Positions 34,276 through 46,138 of a DNA stretch of 64,000 nucleotides are shown in pieces. The stretch is from assembly GCA_027257055.1 (NCBI GenBank), contig JAPVLO010000278.1:1922001-1986000 (forward strand), read 5' to 3'. This stretch comes from Cephalopachus bancanus (Eukaryota > Chordata > Mammalia > Primates > Tarsiidae). The translations under genes and the position numbers were made by a program. The notes below the pieces were generated by a model that saw nothing but the letters and a program-made list of their open reading frames with translations, was not told where the DNA came from and did no database searches. Every line of letters starts with the position of its first letter. The stretch's first letter is position 1.

Positions 34276-34370
34276 TGGAATCTCAAAAATGACATAGTAG
34301 ATTTTAAAAAGAACCCATTGGAGTTTCTAGAAATTAAATACCAAATAATTAAAATTAAAACTCAATGGGT

Positions 34371-34648
34371 GGCTGGGTGTGGTGGCTCAAGCCTGTGATC
34401 CCAGCACTTTGGGAGGCCGAGGTGAACCCATGGGTTCGAGAACAGCCTGGGCAACTTGAGAAGACCTGGTATCTACAACAAATCAAAAAATTTGCTGGGC
34501 ATGGCAGCGCACAGCTGTAGTTCCAGCTACTTGGAAGGCTGAAGCCACGGTGGGGTGGCTGTGAGTGCGCCACTGCACTCCAGCCTGGGTGAGAAAATGA
34601 GACTCCAACTCAAAACAAAACAAAGGAAAGCAAAGCAAAACAAAATAA
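34371..34648 (+). mobile_element. Intermediate lineage-type Alu with target duplication
   Basis: Has 'GTGATCCCAGCACTTTGGG', the B-box region CATGGGTTCGAGAACAGCC, 'GCAACTTGAGAAGACC', 'CTACAACAAATCAAAAAATT' and 'GAGACTCCAACTC'. It thus shares the linker and tail marks of the young family but lacks both perfect hairpins. Flanking repeats AAAACTCAATGGGT (34357-34370) and AACTGAATGGGT (ending 34662) mark the insertion. The right arm has a deletion near 'GAAGCCACGGTGGGGTGGC'. Confidence 0.92.
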
Positions 34649-35516
34649 AAAACTGAATGGGTAAATCAGATACAGCTAAAGAGAGAACTAGTGAAATGAC
34701 AGAGTTGGAGACATTTTTCACAATGCAGCTCAGAAGAGCGAAATGATTTTAAAAGATTGAGAATATTAAAGAGAAAGTAAGATGGGCACAGAAATGGATA
34801 GATATGTAGGCAAAACTGAATGAAAATTTATAAGACAATAATTGTCTAATTTGTGGAGCGGATATAAAATGAGATGTAATTATTATACAGAAAAAATAGG
34901 AAACAAGTTAGGATAGGGATGACAAAAATTAAAATATTCTAAGTTCCTTTTATTGTTTTGGAGAAAGATAAAAATATTAACGTATTAAAAAGGATATATT
35001 TATGTTAAAATATTTAGGGTGATCACTAAAATGATAGAAATAGATTATAAAACTTTCAACTTAGGAGAAAGTAAAAAGAGAATAAGGAAAAGGGAATTAT
35101 GTTTAAGTCTTAAAAAAAGACAGGAAAAGAGAAAAAAGTGAAATACTGGAAGACAAATGAAAAACACAAATAAGAGAGCAAAAGTAAATCCAAACATGCT
35201 ATTAACATGAATAGATATAAAAGACTAAACTGTATAGTTAAATAGCAAAGATTTTTCAGAGTGGATAAAAAAATATGAATATAAATAAATGTAACAATTC
35301 TTAGTGACTATATGCTTAATAATGTGGCTTCAAGACATAGAAAGCAAAAATTGACAGACCTACAAAGAGAAACTGAAAACAATCTATCTTTACCTTTTGC
35401 AGTTAGTCATAAGACAGGGTACAGTTGATCTTCTAAACATAGATGACAAATTTTAAGTAATGGATAAATATAAAATACTGCACCCAACAATTGGAAAACC
35501 TACTTCCTTTTTATCT

Positions 35517-36069
35517 TTATTTTTTATTGTTGCCCATAACAAATTTGACGGCTTAAAATAACATAGATTTATTATTTCATAGCTTTATAGATCAGAAGTT
35601 CACACAGGTCTCACCAGGCTAAAACCAAGGTGTCAGAACTGCTTTTCTCATTGAAGGCATTGGGGAAAGAATCTGCTCCTAGTTTCATACAGTTTGTTGA
35701 CAGAGTTCAGTTCCACATACTTGTAGGAGTGAGATCTCCATTTTCTGCTGGCTGTTGGCCTGGGATTGTTCTTAATTTCTGGAGTCCATGCTATGTTCCT
35801 TGACTCATGGAACCTTTTGTCTTCAAAACCTGCAATGATGCTTGAGCTCTTCTTACACCTCATCTCTTCTGTCTTCTATCATATCTCTGATTAACAGAAG
35901 AAATTTCTCCACTTTTAAGTGTTCATGTATTTAGATTGGTCCCATCTGTATAACTTGTGATAATCTCCCCATTTCAACGGTCTGTAACTAAGCAAATTTA
36001 CAATGTTCTTTCATATTCCAGGCATTAGGGCATAGGCATCTTTGGGAGGTCATTATTCTGTCTACCACA
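35517..36069 (-). mobile_element. MLT1C-type MaLR LTR, antisense, nested in L1
   Basis: The plus strand runs from 'GCCCATAACAAATTTGACGG' and 'ACATAGATTTATTATTTCAT' (antisense polyadenylation region), through 'CAGGTCTCACCAGGCTAAAA' and 'ATAATCTCCCCATTTCAACG', to 'TTTGGGAGGTCATTATTCTG' and 'TCTACCACAC'. Reversed, this begins TGTGGTAGACAGAATAATGA, the start of an MLT1C LTR. L1 sequence continues on both sides. Confidence 0.87.
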
Positions 36070-36926
36070 CTTTTCAAACTTAAACAGAACATACAAAATT
36101 CTACTCACATTTGATTATAAACAAGTGTCTACAAAATTTACATTCTGTGAACAAAATGCAACTACATTAAAAAAATAAAATAATAACTAGAAAGTCCCAA
36201 AAGTTTGGAAATTAAGAAACATAGTTCTGAGTAATTTGGACCTAATTTATGCCCATAGTAGATACTTTAGTGATCACCCTAATGTGATAATATACATGTA
36301 TGGGCTTAATTTTAAAAACTAGAAAATTTGCAAAGTGGAATGACCAAAGCAATCCTTACCAAATACTTGTAAAGGATAGCCAAACACTACTTAGAGGAAA
36401 ATTTATAGCTTTAGAGGATCAGAAGAAGATTAAAAATTACCTCAATTGTTATCTCTCTCAAGATGTTGGAAAAAGAAGAGCAAACAACTAAATGAAAAAA
36501 ATGGAAAATGCTAACAAAAATTAATGAAATAGAAAATAAACATATAGTAGAGAGGATCAACAAAGTCAAAGATTGGCTCTTTGAATATAACTGATAATAC
36601 TGACAAACTTTTAGAAAGAGGAAATGATAGATGACATAATAAACCTAATTGGGAATGAAAATGGAGACATAAATACAGAGGCAGCAGAAATTTAAAAGAT
36701 AATAAATAACCTGATGATCAAATATAAGCCAATAAATTTTCAAACTTGGATAAAAAGGACAAACTTCTAGCAAAATAAACTTACCCAAATCCCCCCCAAA
36801 AAGTCTTAAATAGGCCTATAAATATTCAAGAAACTCAGCTGATAGCTAGGACTTTTTGTTTGTTTGTTTTAGGAAACACCAGGACCAGATGGTTTCTGCT
36901 ATAACCAGAAGTTATAACAAATATTT

Positions 36927-37214
36927 GCCAGGCTCGGTGGCTCAGCCTGTAATCCCGCGCCTTTGGGAGGCTGAGGTGAGTGGATTGCCTGAGCCCGCGG
37001 GTTCGAGACCCGCCTGGGCAGCGAGACCTCATCTCTACAATAAATCAAAAAATCAGCCGGGCATGGTAGCGCATGCCTGTAATTCCAGCTACTTGGAAGG
37101 CTGAGGTGGAAGGATCTCCAGAGCCCAGCAGGCGAGGCTGCGGTGGCCGGGAGCGGCCACTGCACTCCAGTCTGGGCGACAGAGTGAGACTCCAACTCAA
37201 AAAAAAAAAAAAAA
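36927..37214 (+). mobile_element. Young lineage-specific Alu, short-linker subtype, perfect target duplication
   Basis: Full-length copy with GCGGGTTCGAGACCCGC, GGGCAGCGAGACC (5-base deletion form), and GTGGCCGGGAGCGGCCAC, then a short pure A-tail. The 10-base repeat ACAAATATTT flanks it at 36917-36926 and 37215-37224. It interrupts the ancient L1. It shares the CCCGCGCCTTTGGGAGG head form with the copies at 13329 and 62552. Confidence 0.97.
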
Positions 37215-37555
37215 ACAAATATTTAAGGTACAAATAATATACATTTACACAAATAGAAAATAGACCAAAATAAAAACAGACAGAAAATTTCTTAATCTTA
37301 TAAATAATATATATTATATATGTATATAATCTACAGTAAATGTCATACTTATTTGTGAAAGATCAAGAACAAAATTGTGATACCTTCTGTCTGCAGAAAA
37401 TTATCAAACTTTATTGAAAGACAATTTGAAGTCCAAAATAAACATGAGAATATTCCATATTTGTGGGAAAGAAAATTCAATGTACTATATATGTCAATTC
37501 TTCTAACTTGATCTATGTAGATTCAATACAATTTCAATAAAAAAACCCAACAGGG

Positions 37556-37558
37556 TGT

Positions 37559-37604
<46 letters not shown>
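37556..37604. repeat. (TG)n microsatellite
   Basis: About 22 TG units after GTGTGTGTATG. In the host L1 this position corresponds to the T-rich run that normally follows 'cccagcaggc', so the tract probably arose inside the element. Confidence 0.96.
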
Positions 37605-37605
<1 letters not shown>

Positions 37606-38127
37606 TTTGTGTCTTGCGGAACTTAAATGTACTCTAAAATTGATATGGAGGACAAGGGTCCATGAATAACCAAGTCATGAGAAGAAGAAAATGGTGGGAC
37701 ACATGGGTTAGCAGGTGTTTAGGCACACTGTAAATCTGTAATACTTAAGGCAGGATGGAATGGCACAAGATAGACACACAGACCAATGGGACAGAATAGA
37801 GAGTTGAGAAATAGGCCCACCCACACACAGAAACCTTGTTTATGACAGAGCTGGCATTGCTGGTAATTGGGGAAAAGAGGAAATGAGCCACAGAAAAGAA
37901 TGAATTAGTATTAATTATTAATTTGGAAAAAAATTAATTTGAATCCTTGCTTCATACCATACACGAACTATGAGCATTTTAGAACACAACACAGAAGATT
38001 TTATAAAGCAGAGAAAGTAAGAATTTATTATCCAAAACTCTAAAAGCATGAATTCTATAGTGAAAATATTTATATATTCAAATCTCTTAAAAAGTTTATC
38101 AAAAGTCACCATTAAAAAATGAAATGC

Positions 38128-38425
<298 letters not shown>

Positions 38426-38841
38426 TTTTTAAAAATGTAAAATGCAGTTAACAAAGAATTAGAATCCAGACTCCTTGGGAAAACACATCCCTACACATCA
38501 ATAAGAAAAGGACAGTTCAATCGAAAAATAGGAAAAGGTTTTTGCAGTATATCAGAAAAGAGGACACAAGAATGGGCAATGAAATGATATGAATAGATGT
38601 TCAATTTCACTGTTAATTAGGAACACAAATGAAAATCACAATGAAATACCACTTTACACCCCCAGTTGAACAAACATTACATATTTTGAGATATTTGCAA
38701 GGATGGGAAACAATGGAAATATGCCTCTTTTTGGTGGGAGTCTAAGTAACATAACCATTTTAGAAGACAATATTGAATTTCAAAGTAAAGTTAAAGATAT
38801 CATATTCTACAACCTAGAGTTCTACTTCTAGGTATGTATAC

Positions 38842-39020
38842 CAGCACTAATTCTTAAAGGGGAAGTTGGTGGACCACGCGCCTGAGAATCACCGGGAGAT
38901 TGTAAAGATGCAGATACTTGGGCTCCACCTAGAAGGGGTCTTAGAATCCTCAGGGACAAGTCTTGGGATTTGTATGTGCTCCAGGAAATTCAAATGCAAG
39001 CTGATATTTGAGATCTACTG
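38842..39020. mobile_element. hAT-Charlie MITE (MER20-like), nested in L1
   Basis: Begins CAGCACTAATTCTTAAAG and ends TTTGAGATCTACTG, which are decayed inverted ends. The inside reads 'GAGAATCACCGGGAGATTGT', 'ATGCAGATACTTGGGCTCCA' and 'TGCTCCAGGAAATTCAAATG', the typical order of MER20-like elements. It encodes no protein. Confidence 0.7.
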
Positions 39021-39176
39021 ACCTAGGGTATCTCTTTTGTGTACACAGTGTGAGATACATACAGGAGAGTTTATAGCAGATGTGTCTTAAAAAAGAACAG
39101 GAAACTACCCAAATATGCAGCAGCAGTAGAATGGATAAATCAATCTTGGTAAAGTCATACATTGCAAAACCATATA

Positions 39177-39498
39177 CAGTAAGCACCCTTCATCTGAATC
39201 TTCAAGTTGAGAACTTTCAAAGATGCAAACGTGTGTTCTTTCGCCTGTCCAATCACGTAAGTTAGTCATGTGTCTGGCGTACATTGTCATTTGCTGAGCA
39301 ATTAAAATTTGTTCTTTGTTTTTTTGTGTCTTTTATGTATTACTTGTGTGAAAAGTATTGTAAACCTATCACAGTACAGTACTACATAGCTGATTGTGTT
39401 AGTTGGATACCTAGGCTAACTTTGCTGTACTTATGAACAAATTGGACTTACGAACACGTTCTCAGAATGGAACTCATTCGTGTGTAGGGGTCTTACTG
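39177..39498. mobile_element. Tigger/pogo-like DNA transposon fragment (MITE), nested in L1
   Basis: The right end, reversed, reads CAGTAAGACCCCTACACACG, and the left end reads CAGTAAGCACCCTTCATCTG, so the two form a diverged terminal inverted repeat. The inside includes 'GTGAAAAGTATTGTAAACCT', 'CAGTACAGTACTACATAGCT' and 'GGATACCTAGGCTAACTTTG', known from Tigger-group elements. A TA precedes the left end. The transposase gene is absent. Confidence 0.75.
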
Positions 39499-39884
39499 CA
39501 GTAGCTACATGCAGCCACAGGTCGAATCTCAGAAATGTAGTAATATAATGGGTGGGGGAAGCAAAAGAATGCACACAGTATAATTACATTTATACTAAAT
39601 ACTAAAACATGCAAAATCAAATAATGTGAACTATATGATTTAGAGATACATATGCAATTTAGGGGTACATGGACATAATTTTTTAGAAGTTAGGGTAGAG
39701 GTTTTCTCTGTGGGAAGGGAAGTGGAGCAGTGGGAAGGGGCACTGAGGGCTTCTGGGATGCTGGTCCCATTTATGAATGGGTGTTCATCTTGTTACTGTC
39801 CTTTGTACTTTACACATACGATATAAATATATTTTTGAATGTATTCAGTATTTTATACAACATTTTTTAAAAATGAAAAAGAAT

Positions 39885-40750
39885 CAAGAGATGCTGTTGA
39901 AAAGTTGATTGCACAGCAGCCTTAGTCATGAATGCCTGTGAAAGTGCTTTTGACGACTGTTTTAGCTATTCTTGCCGATGTGCTGATCATCAGCTTTGTC
40001 TCTAGGGCAGACATTACAGAAAGGAAAAGTGAACGGGCAGAAAGACAATAATTCTGCAACATTTTGACAAATAGCATTTGGGAAAAGTGACTCTAAGTTT
40101 CCCCATAACATTTATTAACCTGTCACCATGTCAGACAATGGAGAAGAGTTTCTAGAGAGGGTGACTGAGATCACATGTGCCGTGTTTACATCTAATCACG
40201 CTGGCCATGAGCAAGTCAAGTGATGACCAGTAAATATGATGGTCTCAAAGACTGACTTTCCCATTGTGCCCCCTGCCACAGTCCTTGAACATAAGATTGA
40301 TGCTTTCCTACAGTGATCTCTGACGTCACCGAAGCCATCGTTTATGCCATACTATTTGTGTTATGCTAAATAATGTGGCATCTCCAAATTTCTAATTTGT
40401 CCCAGCGTGAAGTTAATATGCAAGTCGAATCACTTCTCTCATTTTCATATTGGCCCAGTTTAAATCAAGAGTTGACTTTGAAAAATAAAAATGGTGAATG
40501 GTAGTATTCTCAAGACCAGACCAATACGTTTTCTGCTCCTTTTCTGAAATGGCACTTCTATCCCATTCTCTACTGCTAAAAAGAACATAGAGACCTTTCC
40601 TGGTCTCTGTGAGACATATACCATATACGTAAGCGTTTTCTAAAAGTGGCTTTGAGATAATAAGCTTGAAAATTATGCCAGGCTGTGTATAATAAAAAGT
40701 TTGTGAACTATCATATGTTGGCCTCAATCCCTTTGTATTGCAATCTCTGG
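39885..40750. promoter_or_regulatory. Repeat-poor island with full palindromic CRE (candidate regulatory element)
   Basis: The stretch between the large L1 and the next Alu has no recognised repeat. At 40321-40328 it holds the perfect 8-base cAMP response element TGACGTCA. Nearby are GTTTACATC (forkhead-like) near 40188, AAATATGATGG and GTTTATGCC. No convincing exon is seen; a minus-strand frame of about 104 codons at 40413-40727 has no recognisable domain. Full CRE sites are rare because the CpG mutates readily, so retention hints at selection or at recent origin. Confidence 0.33.
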
Positions 40751-40950
40751 TTTAAAAAAAGAAGTGCTTAATCTTGTTACTATGGATAGGGGAAACTCAA
40801 CAGACCCAAGTTCCTTTGCTAATTTGCAATAAAGTTGTTGTTGAGATCTCTTGGTATATTTGATGTGAACCAAATACACTCACCACCCTCCAAGAAGGGT
40901 CACAATGATTCCAGGATGTGTGTGTTCATATTTTTATTTATTATTATTAT

Positions 40951-41230
40951 TGAGTAGGAGTCTCACTCTGTCGTCCAGGCTGGAGTACAGTGGTGTGCTC
41001 ATGGCCATCACAGCCTTGGCTTGCTGGGTTCAGGTGATCCTTCCATCTCAGCCTTCCAAGTAGATGGAACTATAGGCGCACGCCACCACATTTGGTTAAT
41101 TTTTTTTTTATTATAGAGATGAGGACTCACCAAGTTGCCCAGACTGGTCTCGAACCCCTGGGCTCAGGCAATCCTCTTGCCTCTGCCTCCCAAAGTGCTG
41201 GGATGACAGGCGGGAGCCACCGCGTCTGGC
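40951..41230 (-). mobile_element. Intermediate lineage-type Alu, antisense
   Basis: Reverse-complement landmarks: 'GAGTCTCACTCTGTCGTCCA', 'CAGCCTTCCAAGTAGATGGA', 'TATAGAGATGAGGACTCACC', 'AAGTTGCCCAGACTGGTCTC', 'GAACCCCTGGGCTCAGGCAA'. The AAGTTGCCCAG form is the complement of the AACTTGG mark. The B-box region is the intermediate GGGGTTCGAGACCAG form. Confidence 0.92.
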
Positions 41231-41431
41231 AGGTGGGTGTGTTTAGAGAAGGAGTGTTTATATTTATTCTGCAATCAATACACAACCACCTCTTCAGATC
41301 TCTTCAACTCCCTAAACCACCAGTGTAGTTAAACCTTGATTACAAAGCAGCTGCTTTGACAGGCTGGTTTTCATGAACTGCTTTTCAGTAAGACTGTATG
41401 ATTTTGAGCAGATCATTTGATCGCTTCTGCA

Positions 41432-41800
41432 TTAGTTAGGGCAGGCTAGCTGCTATATTAAAAAGCTCTGCAGTATCAGTGGCTTATCATAACAAACAAG
41501 TGTTAATCACATCGTAGTTCCGTTTAGGTTGGGCAGATGTCATCCCCAATGTGACTCAGGGGCCCTGGCTCTTTGCATTGTGACTCCACCATCCTCACAG
41601 GTGGTCTCTAAGGTCGCTGTAGAAGGGGAAAGGAGGGAATGTGTGGAGCAGTCTCACCCTCTCACCCTCTCCTAACTGCTTTAGCTCCTAACTCCCTTGC
41701 CCACATTCCGTTGATGAGAGAACTAGTCATGTGGCTCTGTCGATTTGTGAAGGGCTGGGAAATGTATTTTAGCTCTGAGCTCAGGAAGAGGAAATGGAAT
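41432..41800 (-). mobile_element. Ancient MaLR/ERVL-class LTR, antisense
   Basis: 'GCATTAGTTAGGGCAGGCTA', 'CAGTGGCTTATCATAACAAA', 'GATGTCATCCCCAATGTGAC', 'ACTCCACCATCCTCACAGGT', 'GGTCTCTAAGGTCGCTGTAG', 'GCCCACATTCCGTTGATGAG' and 'GGGCTGGGAAATGTATTTTA' follow a known ancient LTR in reverse orientation. The family name is not settled. Confidence 0.6.
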
Positions 41801-41809
41801 TGGTAAGTA

Positions 41810-41935
41810 TCCTGCCAATTGCTGCCACAATTTAACTCTTCGGGGCCTCAGTTGCTTTATGTCTAAAATGGAGAAAGTTGCTTCTACCAAGCCTAATTCA
41901 CAGAATAATGAGAACAAAATGAGAATATGATAGAA
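41810..41935 (+). repeat. MIR SINE fragment
   Basis: 'GGGGCCTCAGTTGCTTTATG' then 'CTAAAATGGAGAAAGTTGCT' then 'ATAATGAGAACAAAATGAGA' matches the MIR core and 3' half. The sequence from 41936 to 42305 is unique. Confidence 0.65.
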
Positions 41936-42319
41936 AGAAGACACACTGAAAATGCATAAACTGCTACAATTTCTAACACTAACTTGGCTTCTGGATGGAG
42001 TTTCAGAATAACCCTATGGGGCTTCAGTAGGTCTATTTAATACAGATAGAGTCCTGGGGCTTGACTTGTAGGCAGGATTTTAACAAATGCCCCACATGCT
42101 TCACTATACAAAAACGATGACATCCTGGAGGAAATCATGCAGCAAAAAGGAACACTTGAAAGGAGCCCTGGGAAACATCTCACACCATTGTAAATGCAAA
42201 GGATGAAAGGTTGAAGGTACATCCAAACTTAGAAAGAAGAATAACAATTCACAGAGGCCTAGAAAAGTCCCTGCTCCATATTGCATGGTGAGAAGGTAAG
42301 CACTTTTCAAACTACTTTT

Positions 42320-42638
42320 CAAAAATTTTTTAGTTTTAAAGAGATAGGGTACAATTCAGATTTAGATATACAAGTGGTCACTGCACAGGTAAAGTCTGGG
42401 CCTCCCTTTGGTCCCCACATCACCTGGTTTGAGATCAGGTACCCTTATTGATGTTATGTGCCCACCTTCCCTCCCCTGGAAGTGTCCCACTACGGCCAAC
42501 CCCTTTTTTACAGTCTTATGGTAAATGTTCAAGGTCTGCTTTTGAGTGAGAACAAGTGGTACACAGTCCCTTGTCTCTAAGATAGATCACTGAGTATGAT
42601 GGACTCTAAATCCTTCCAAGTTGCTGCGAAGTCCATAA
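42320..42638 (-). mobile_element. L1 3' end, antisense, perfect 14-base target duplication
   Basis: Antisense L1 end: 'AGATAGGGTACAATTCAGAT' (the terminal UTR motif), then UTR, then the antisense end of ORF2 'GAGTGAGAACAAGTGGTACA' and 'AAATCCTTCCAAGTTGCTGC'. The exact repeat TTCAAACTACTTTT flanks it at 42306-42319 and 42639-42652. The first 120 bases closely parallel the stub at 8708, so both belong to one subfamily. Confidence 0.92.
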
Positions 42639-42984
42639 TTCAAACTACTTTTGATATTTTTTTTACAAATAAAGCACTTCAATTCTCAGTGTTTCTAGTG
42701 TTTTAGATGACAGTGGACTAAATACTAGTTTTTTATTTCTCTATACATTTATACCTGAGGGTATGATGAATTTTAATACCTTGAAAGCAAAAAATCAATT
42801 GTAATTTTTGTGATGGTTTTTAAGAATGATTTGTAGGATTCTAGCTTTTCAGTCATTTTTGTATTTCTGCACATGATGTCAAGTAAGGACTCCCTGTGTA
42901 ATATGTGGATTTTGTGTATGTGTTTCACTTAAATAATGTTCAGCATTAGGAAAAAACAGTTTTAATATTTAAAACAGTGAGCAA

Positions 42985-43805
42985 AGGACATGTACAGACA
43001 TGTACAGACAGGAAGGCATACAAGCGGCCAACAGACACATGAATGTTCCACATCACTAGCCATCAGATAAATGCAAATCAAAAGCACAATGAGATACCAT
43101 CACACATCCATCAGAATGGCTGTTAAATTAAAAAACAACAGATGTTGCCGAGGTTGAGAAGAAAAGAGAATGCTTATATACTGTTGATGGGAATGTAAGC
43201 TAGTTCAGCTTCTGTGGAGAGCAGTTGGAAGATTTCTCAAAGAATTAAAAATAGATCTACTATTCAACCCAGCAATCCCACTACTGGGTATATACCCAGA
43301 GAAGCATTAATTACTTTACCAAAAATACACCGCCACTCATATACTCACCACAGCACTATTCACAACAGCAAAAATATAGACCCAATCTAGGTGCCCATTA
43401 ACAGTGGACTGGATAAAGAAAATTTGGTGCATATACACTATGGAATACTATGCAGTCATAAAAATGAAAAAAACCATGTCCTTTGCAGCAGCGTGGATGC
43501 AGATGGAGACCACCATTCTAAGTGAATTATCACAGAAAGAAAACTGAATGCTGCATATTCTCACTTACAAGTCAGAACTTAACAATGGACACACACAGGC
43601 ATGAGAATGGGAACAACAGACACTGGGGACACCTGAGAGGGGAAGGGTGAGAATGGTAAGGACTGAAAAATCACCCATGGGGAACCATGCCCACTTCCTG
43701 GGTGACAGGCTCAATAGAAGCCCAAACTTCACCATCACGCAAAATACCTGTGTAACAAACTTGCATATGTTATATTAGCTAAAAAATAATAAAATAAAAC
43801 ATTTT
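42985..43805 (+). mobile_element. L1 3' end (ORF2 end and 3' UTR), sense
   Basis: Clear L1 text: 'GGCATACAAGCGGCCAACAG', 'CAGAATGGCTGTTAAATTAA', 'CAACCCAGCAATCCCACTAC', 'GGATAAAGAAAATTTGGTGC', 'GGAATACTATGCAGTCATAA', 'AAAACTGAATGCTGCATATT'. It ends with a UTR containing 'CACTTCCTGGGTGACAGGCT', and the tail is AATAAAATAAAAC. This UTR differs from the ACCCC-type UTR of other L1s here and looks older (L1M/L1PB-like). From 43806 to 45082 the sequence is unique, with no gene. Confidence 0.92.
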
Positions 43806-45082
43806 TAATATGGTTAATTTTCCTTTGGGCTTATACTCTTTAGGAGACAGTTTTGCCTATGACAAGATGATTAATACTAAGTAAGCTTATTAATATCTAA
43901 GAGGACTGTTAACTGTAGAAAAATAGCTCCTTTATTGAAGGGTTGTCAGCAAGTCTAATTTATTACCTTTGTCATAGTCTGTGAGTGGGAACATAATTCT
44001 TGTTTAGTGATCAAGATGAAAAATACTTGAAATACTTGCCATAGCAAAATTCTCCACATACTTTCCAAAGATAAATACATACATCACCTTAGTCTTCTAA
44101 GCAGGAAAGTTTGATTACTTACATCCAAAAATATGAAACCCCATTATAGATGTCACGTGAATGGAAACTGCACACCAGAACTTTCCATTTATAATAGTAC
44201 TGTGAGGCCAAAATGGGATAATAAAAGTTCAAAATACTAACAAAAAAAAATAGGCAAAGTGCTTTTAAACCTCTAAGGTTGAATACAATGAGACCAATAG
44301 TTGAGGTCTCCTTAGAAATAAGAGCTAGGAAGTGTTTACCTAAAAAAGTAAGTGGGGAAGAGATTAGGTCTTTGGAATGAATTTTATGTCTTAGAGAGTC
44401 AGTCATGTTCAATTCGAACTAGTTTGAGAAAAGTGAGAATTTCCTGGCTCAAAGTCCAGGGGCTCTAACTTCAGTGTAGCTCATTCCAGGTTCTCAAACA
44501 ATCCTGGAAATCTGCATCTCTCAGCTGTCCTGTCTCAAGTGGATAAGATTAACCACCACGGGACATTCCAGGCTTACGCCCTCTGGCTCAGCCACTCCAA
44601 AGAAAGCTCTTTCATTCCTAACAAAGCCACTAGGGTTTCAAGATTGACTCTAGTCAGACTGACTTGAGCCCTCTCCTTGGTTAGTTCTAGAGGCCAGAAC
44701 TAGAACTTATGTCCATCCTGGGACTGGAGAGGAGAATGGCATGAGTTCTTCTTGCAAACCACACTGGTTGACCTTGGGAGTGGGTGGTTTCTGCAGAAAG
44801 AAACATGAGTTTCAAAAAAAAAAAAATGCACGAAAACAGGACAGGCAAAAGGGACATGATCACAATGGGATTTCACAGTCTGAAGGAAATTTGAGATTAA
44901 ATTTTAGACCAAACTCTAGACCACATGAAGAGATCTTGGCTACAGTCCTCCACTATTCAGTTCTTGTTTGTATTGTTCCTCAAATCTATTTTGCTGCAGT
45001 GTCTACTGTGGGCTCCAGAAACACCAAGGAAGCAAATTCTTGGTCCTTGAACTAACAGAGCTAAGCTCACTCCTCCCACCAG

Positions 45083-45178
45083 TCTTCTGAAGGCTGCCTC
45101 CTCCTTGAGCAAACTTGCACAACCAGAGGAGGGTCAACCATGAAGCCATCAAAGCTAAGGCTTCAGAGCCCAAGCCTG
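45083..45178 (+). other. Exon-like segment (acceptor, Kozak ATG, donor), unproven
   Basis: A pyrimidine-rich CACTCCTCCCACCAG ends at 45082, and a strong donor CTG/GTGAGTG begins at 45179. Between them an ATG at 45140 lies in the context TCAACCATGA. The open part encodes only about 13 codons before the donor. This could be a non-coding RNA exon or a chance triplet of signals. No protein family is evident. Confidence 0.15.
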
Positions 45179-45539
45179 GTGAGTGCTGAGAGTTATGGAG
45201 GGTCCTTAGGGGAAGGGGAAGCCAACTTCCCATCAGAAAGCTGTTTCTACCTAAATATTTCTGGTAAATGGTCTACAGCCTTCAGGGAAAAAAAAAACAA
45301 AAAACATGACCTAAAACTTCAAGTCTCCTATGATTTATTGTGATCTGTTTCCTCATTCAGATTCACATCTAATTTTGTATTTGTCATTGTGTATACTTTT
45401 TCTTCAAAGATTCTCTCCCTCATCCCTCATTCTCCTCTCCCTCACTCCACAATACCAACTTTAGGCTCAACAAAACCTGGATCTGCTTCCATATAGGGCC
45501 TCTCCCTTCCTCATCTGACCTCTTTGTATGCCATGGTTT

Positions 45540-45900
45540 CCAGAAATTCCATGACCTAAGGCAGCCTCCAGTTTTGTCAGCTTGAATGCCTAGAACTGGA
45601 CAAAATGCCATGGATGTGATTTGGCTTGCAAAGAGTTGGGCAGGATCTCAGTCCCTTGTTCTGGTGCCCTTGGTTCCATGAGTGTAGGCCAGGATGGTGC
45701 CAACCTCACTCTCATGGCAAGTGTGACACATGTCAGGGTCATTTTATCCAGGTCTATGCAAGATGCTGGCTCTTCTTCACCCTCGATTGTCTCAGGTAAT
45801 AGGTTTTGTAGCTAGTGGATAGGTAACCTTCACTTTCAAGGCTGGTCCGAATTATTTCTTCTGATGTGGCCAACACTGCTTGCTTTGAGAGACAAAAATT
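45540..45900. repeat. Possible ancient CR1/L3-type LINE fragment
   Basis: 'CCTAGAACTGGACAAAATGC' followed by 'GGATGTGATTTGGCTTGCAA' resembles the ancient L3/CR1 text 'cctagaactggacacaatactccaggtgtggtctgacc'. The likeness fades after about 120 bases, so this is a weak call. Sequence from 45179 to 45540 shows nothing else. Confidence 0.3.
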
Positions 45901-46138
45901 AAAATGCAACAAAAAGATACCCAGAATGCAACTTTTGGAGGAAAGAGGAAATTGAAATCTTCCTTGATTCCACTCTGTTGGCCATCCACATCATTTTGAT
46001 GTCCTTTTATTAGAGCGTTTTTAAGTGGAGGAAGTTTAGCCAGACATTTATAGAGACTGACTCACACAACTGAAATCAGGTAGACTGCAAACAGCCCTCA
46101 ATATTCACCTTTTAAACTTTGACTGTTCAGTAGTATTT

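Noticed and set aside
36899..37195. Open frames across young Alus (also at 13349, 51421, 62464)
   Set aside because: Alus read in antisense often give frames of 60-100 codons with the same Alu-derived text. They are not genes.
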